A stretch of DNA of 8,763 nt, taken from NCBI GenBank assembly GCA_903953615.1, contig CAJBKH010000308.1, positions 1 to 8,763 of the forward strand. Reading direction: 5' to 3'. Below the pieces are notes generated by a model, which saw only the letters and a program-made list of their open reading frames with translations, was not told where the DNA came from and made no database searches. How positions within the stretch are numbered: the first letter of the stretch is position 1; each line of letters begins with the position of its first letter. Below are positions 6,342 through 8,763 of this stretch, one piece after another. The DNA comes from an uncultured Bacteroidota bacterium. Lineage in GTDB: Bacteria; Bacteroidota; Bacteroidia; NS11-12g; UBA955. The translations under genes were made by a program, and so were the position numbers.

Positions 6342-6979
6342 TGTTGATGGATAATGGGAGAGTTATTGGATGTTTCTTTGTAAGTTTTGTTTACTACAAT
6401 ATGCATAGCGATATCGCTCATTGTTTTTAAAATAATAAATACCATAAAAACAATTGAATTTTGATGGCCAACAAAGCCACCTATTAATATAAAAAAATGC
6501 ATTGGCAAAATTCTTAAATAAGGGGTAAACATCAAAGTGCCTATATTGGGAACTTCTTTTTCACGCTTATATTGTTGTTTAATTATATTGAAAGCTTCGC
6601 CCACGGCAAATGAAAGGATTGCGTAATATATAAAATGCATATCAACGCGACCTCTAAATCCAATAAATACACGCAAGAAGATGAGATAAACAAAATGAAA
6701 GAAGCCATAATGAAAAAGAAAAAAGGTACTGAAGCAGCCTTTTGTTTTACGCGACTTCTCCAATGGTTTGTTGTTGAAAGTAACATCCTTTACTGAATAA
6801 TCAGAGAGCATTAGCATTTGGATGTAGTAACTGATACCCATTACAACACTCTGAAAGAAATAGGTAAAAAGTAAGGTTTCGGATGTAACAATTTTTTTAA
6901 AATAGGCATATCCTAAACCAATGTTGATGATCAATAGTATGTAAACTAAGGGGTCTAAAAGGATGCGTTTTAACTTCAT
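6338..6979 (-). CDS. Six-helix membrane protein, DUF6498-like, function unknown
   Basis: A 213-residue hydrophobic protein with no known biochemical role. About six membrane segments can be seen, near residues 10-27, 34-58, 83-106, 115-133, 153-171 and 175-196, with a basic loop at 60-81 and a short polar tail. Polar residues inside or beside the helices recur in a pattern I associate with the DUF6498 family: HYGFFH (H90, H95), the PYLRILPMH stretch (R156, H161) followed by LIGGF, and LKTMSDIAMH (K185, D189, H193). The family assignment is from memory of that pattern and needs a profile search. It is first in a two-gene minus-strand unit and overlaps the APC permease start as ATGA, suggesting coupled translation and perhaps a shared role at the membrane. 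The ATG at 6979 directly precedes a basic residue run and the first helix, a normal membrane-protein start. Confidence 0.75.
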   Translation of the reverse strand: MKLKRILLDPLVYILLIINIGLGYAYFKKIVTSETLLFTYFFQSVVMGISYYIQMLMLSDYSVKDVTFNNKPLEKSRKTKGCFSTFFLFHYGFFHFVYLIFLRVFIGFRGRVDMHFIYYAILSFAVGEAFNIIKQQYKREKEVPNIGTLMFTPYLRILPMHFFILIGGFVGHQNSIVFMVFIILKTMSDIAMHIVVNKTYKETSNNSPIIHQQ

Positions 6980-7051
6980 TGACAGAATTATGGTCCGAAC
7001 CTAAATAAAAAATATGATAAATGCTTAATATTGGTCAAATTTGTATCCTCA
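6980..7051. other. Divergent intergenic region between the DUF6498-like gene and murF-alr
   Basis: These 72 bases must hold or adjoin the promoters for both directions, yet no full -33/-7 TAnnTTTG pair is visible on either strand. The nearest -7-like elements towards murF are TAATATTG (7026-7033) and the palindrome CAAATTTG (7036-7043), each one mismatch from the consensus and neither with a TTG box at the right distance. The palindrome reads the same on both strands. Confidence 0.35.
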
Positions 7052-8763
7052 ATGTATACCTTAGCCGAAATATCTGAAATGATGAATGCCCTTTTAAAGG
7101 GTCAACATGATTTGAAAAAGGATTGGCACTTAATCATTGACAGCCGAACAGTTGTACAACCTGATACTGCAATTTTCTTTGCTTTACAAACGGGTCAAAA
7201 CGACGGGCATAAATACATTGGTGATTTAATTAAAAAAGGGGTTAATACATTTGTTGTTACCAAAGACCATCCCATTCACCTTGCACCAGGCATAAATTTT
7301 TTTATTGTAGATGATACTTTAGAAGCTTTGCAGTCGCTTGTAACCATGCACCGAAAGCATTTTGAAATGCCAGTGATAGGAATTACAGGTAGCAATGGTA
7401 AAACCATCGTCAAAGAATGGTTAATTCATTTGTTAAGTAAAGCGTATAAAATTTGTGCAAGTCCTAAAAGTTATAACAGCCAAATTGGTGTGCCACTAAG
7501 TGTATGGCATTTAAATGAATACCATACCTTAGGAATTTTCGAAGCGGGCATTTCAAAAGCAGAGGAGATGCAAAATCTGGAAAGAATTATTCAACCAGAA
7601 ATTGGTGTGCTTACGCACATGGGTTCGGCCCATGATGAAGGGTTCGAAAATACTGAACACAAATTAAATGAAAAGCTAAAGTTGTTCAAACACTGTAAGG
7701 TTGTATTGTCGCAGTATAATCCACAAATTCAAGTAAATTCAGGACAACAATTTTTGAGCTTTGATTTTCAAAATCCAAAGGCAGATTTAAATATTGTATC
7801 GGTGTTAAAACACACCAGTAGCAGTTTGTTGACTGGGGTTTACAAACAACAAACCTATGAAATCAGTGTGCCATTTTTAGATGATGCCGCCATTGAAAAT
7901 GCCTGTTTGTGTTGGCTGATAGCGCTTCACTTAGGCGCATTTGAGGCGGCCGATTTTAGTAAACTTAGGGCCGTAAGTATGCGACTTGAATTAAAACAAG
8001 CCATCAATGGCAGCATATTAATAAATGATAGTTATAGCAATGATTTGAATGCACTCAGTGCAGCCTTTTCTTTTTTAAAACAACAAAGTATTCACCAAAA
8101 AACAACAGTGATTTTGTCGGATATAGAGCAAAGTGGTTTAACTGATATCGAATGGTGCGGCCATGTAGATGCCTTGTTAATAGACAACAAAGTTGACCAT
8201 TTTATAGGCATTGGTCCGGTATTGTTAGAGCATAAATTCACTTTTACAAATTCTTCGGCCTTTCAGTTTTATGAAAATACTGAAAAGTTTTTAGCCGATT
8301 TTAACCCCAATCAGTTTCACAACGAAACCATATTGTTAAAGGGTGCGCGGTCTTTTCAATTCGAAAAAGTAGCCCTAAAATTAGAACGTCAAAACCATGG
8401 TACCGTTTTAGAAATTAATCTAACGGCAGCCTTACAAAATTTAAATTTCATAAAAAGTAGTTTACCTACTGGTACCAAAATTATGGGCATGGTAAAAGCT
8501 TTTGCCTATGGCAGCGGCAGTTACGAAATCGCTAAAATGTTGGATACCAAAGTGGATTATCTGGCGGTGGCTTATACAGATGAGGGTGTAACCCTAAGAC
8601 AAAATGGGGTGCAAGTGCCCATCATGGTAATGAATACAGAACCTGATTCTTTGTCGCAGTTAATTACGCAGCACCTCGAGCCTGTTGTTTTCGGTATCGA
8701 ACAATTAAAAACCATTCTACAATTTTTAAATGGACATTCCTTAAAAATTCACCTTGAAATTGA
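7052..8763 (+). CDS. murF: Bifunctional MurF ligase / alanine racemase, 3' end missing
   Basis: Fusion of UDP-MurNAc-tripeptide:D-Ala-D-Ala ligase with PLP-dependent alanine racemase, a form known in Bacteroidota. It would make D-alanine and add the D-Ala-D-Ala dipeptide to the peptidoglycan precursor in the cytoplasm. The frame is open to the window end (570 full codons; such fusions run to about 800 residues). MurF part: start MYTLAEIS, ATP-binding GSNGKT (113-118, K117), FEAGISKAEEM, the HMGSAHDEGF motif, then the C-terminal domain with MRLELK and NDSYSND, and TVILSDIEQSG. A KGARSFQFE segment leads into the racemase part near residue 450 (TVLEINLTAALQNL), which holds the PLP lysine K482 in MVKAFAYGSGS. 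The racemase catalytic tyrosine lies beyond the edge. ATG 7052 is chosen because it gives the usual N terminus; ATG 7021 is in another frame. The gene is divergent from the DUF6498-like gene. Confidence 0.95.
   Translation, partial: MYTLAEISEMMNALLKGQHDLKKDWHLIIDSRTVVQPDTAIFFALQTGQNDGHKYIGDLIKKGVNTFVVTKDHPIHLAPGINFFIVDDTLEALQSLVTMHRKHFEMPVIGITGSNGKTIVKEWLIHLLSKAYKICASPKSYNSQIGVPLSVWHLNEYHTLGIFEAGISKAEEMQNLERIIQPEIGVLTHMGSAHDEGFENTEHKLNEKLKLFKHCKVVLSQYNPQIQVNSGQQFLSFDFQNPKADLNIVSVLKHTSSSLLTGVYKQQTYEISVPFLDDAAIENACLCWLIALHLGAFEAADFSKLRAVSMRLELKQAINGSILINDSYSNDLNALSAAFSFLKQQSIHQKTTVILSDIEQSGLTDIEWCGHVDALLIDNKVDHFIGIGPVLLEHKFTFTNSSAFQFYENTEKFLADFNPNQFHNETILLKGARSFQFEKVALKLERQNHGTVLEINLTAALQNLNFIKSSLPTGTKIMGMVKAFAYGSGSYEIAKMLDTKVDYLAVAYTDEGVTLRQNGVQVPIMVMNTEPDSLSQLITQHLEPVVFGIEQLKTILQFLNGHSLKIHLEI

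Noticed and set aside
7021..7051. ATG at 7021 as a murF start
   Set aside because: It is in a different frame from the MurF coding sequence, which begins with the family-typical residues at 7052.
7052..8763. MurF-Alr fusion as a novel gene fusion
   Set aside because: This bifunctional arrangement is already known in Bacteroidota, and its motifs here look ordinary.

Overview
The window looks like chromosomal housekeeping DNA from a member of the Bacteroidota. Three things point there: an AT-rich genome with Bacteroidota-type promoters (a -33 TTTG box and a -7 TAnnTTTG box) upstream of rplS and iscS, no Shine-Dalgarno sequences ahead of the genes, and a MurF-alanine racemase fusion gene typical of that phylum. 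Genus or family cannot be fixed from the sequence alone.

Layout, left to right. (1) The 3' four fifths of glmS (+), cut by the window start. (2) rplS (+), ribosomal protein L19, with its own promoter and followed by a strong 16-bp hairpin. (3) A compact iron-sulfur cluster operon iscS-iscU-iscA (+), with a promoter flanked and overlapped by three copies of a 9-base direct repeat, and closed by an intrinsic terminator. (4) A PAP2-family membrane phosphatase gene (+) whose first ATG lies in the loop of that terminator. (5) On the opposite strand, a two-gene unit: a small six-helix membrane protein resembling DUF6498, then an APC-superfamily amino acid transporter, joined by an ATGA stop-start overlap. 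The transporter converges on the PAP2 gene and their stop codons overlap by 4 bases. (6) Divergent from that unit, the 5' two thirds of murF-alr (+), running off the right edge.

How the genes work together. IscS supplies sulfur from cysteine, IscU is the scaffold and IscA an A-type carrier, so together they form the core of Fe-S cluster assembly. IscR, HscA, HscB and ferredoxin are not within the window, although IscU keeps the LPPVK chaperone-binding motif. GlmS and MurF-Alr both feed peptidoglycan synthesis (glucosamine-6-phosphate for UDP-GlcNAc; D-alanine and its addition to the muropeptide precursor). PAP2 proteins often act on undecaprenyl or lipid phosphates, so that gene may belong to the envelope theme too, but this is inference.

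No mobile element, CRISPR array, tRNA or rRNA was seen. The longest stretch without a gene is the 229 bases between rplS and iscS. No clear unknown multi-gene system is present. The most unusual points are the terminator/start-codon overlap at the PAP2 gene, the repeats at the isc promoter and the coupled DUF6498-like/transporter pair.
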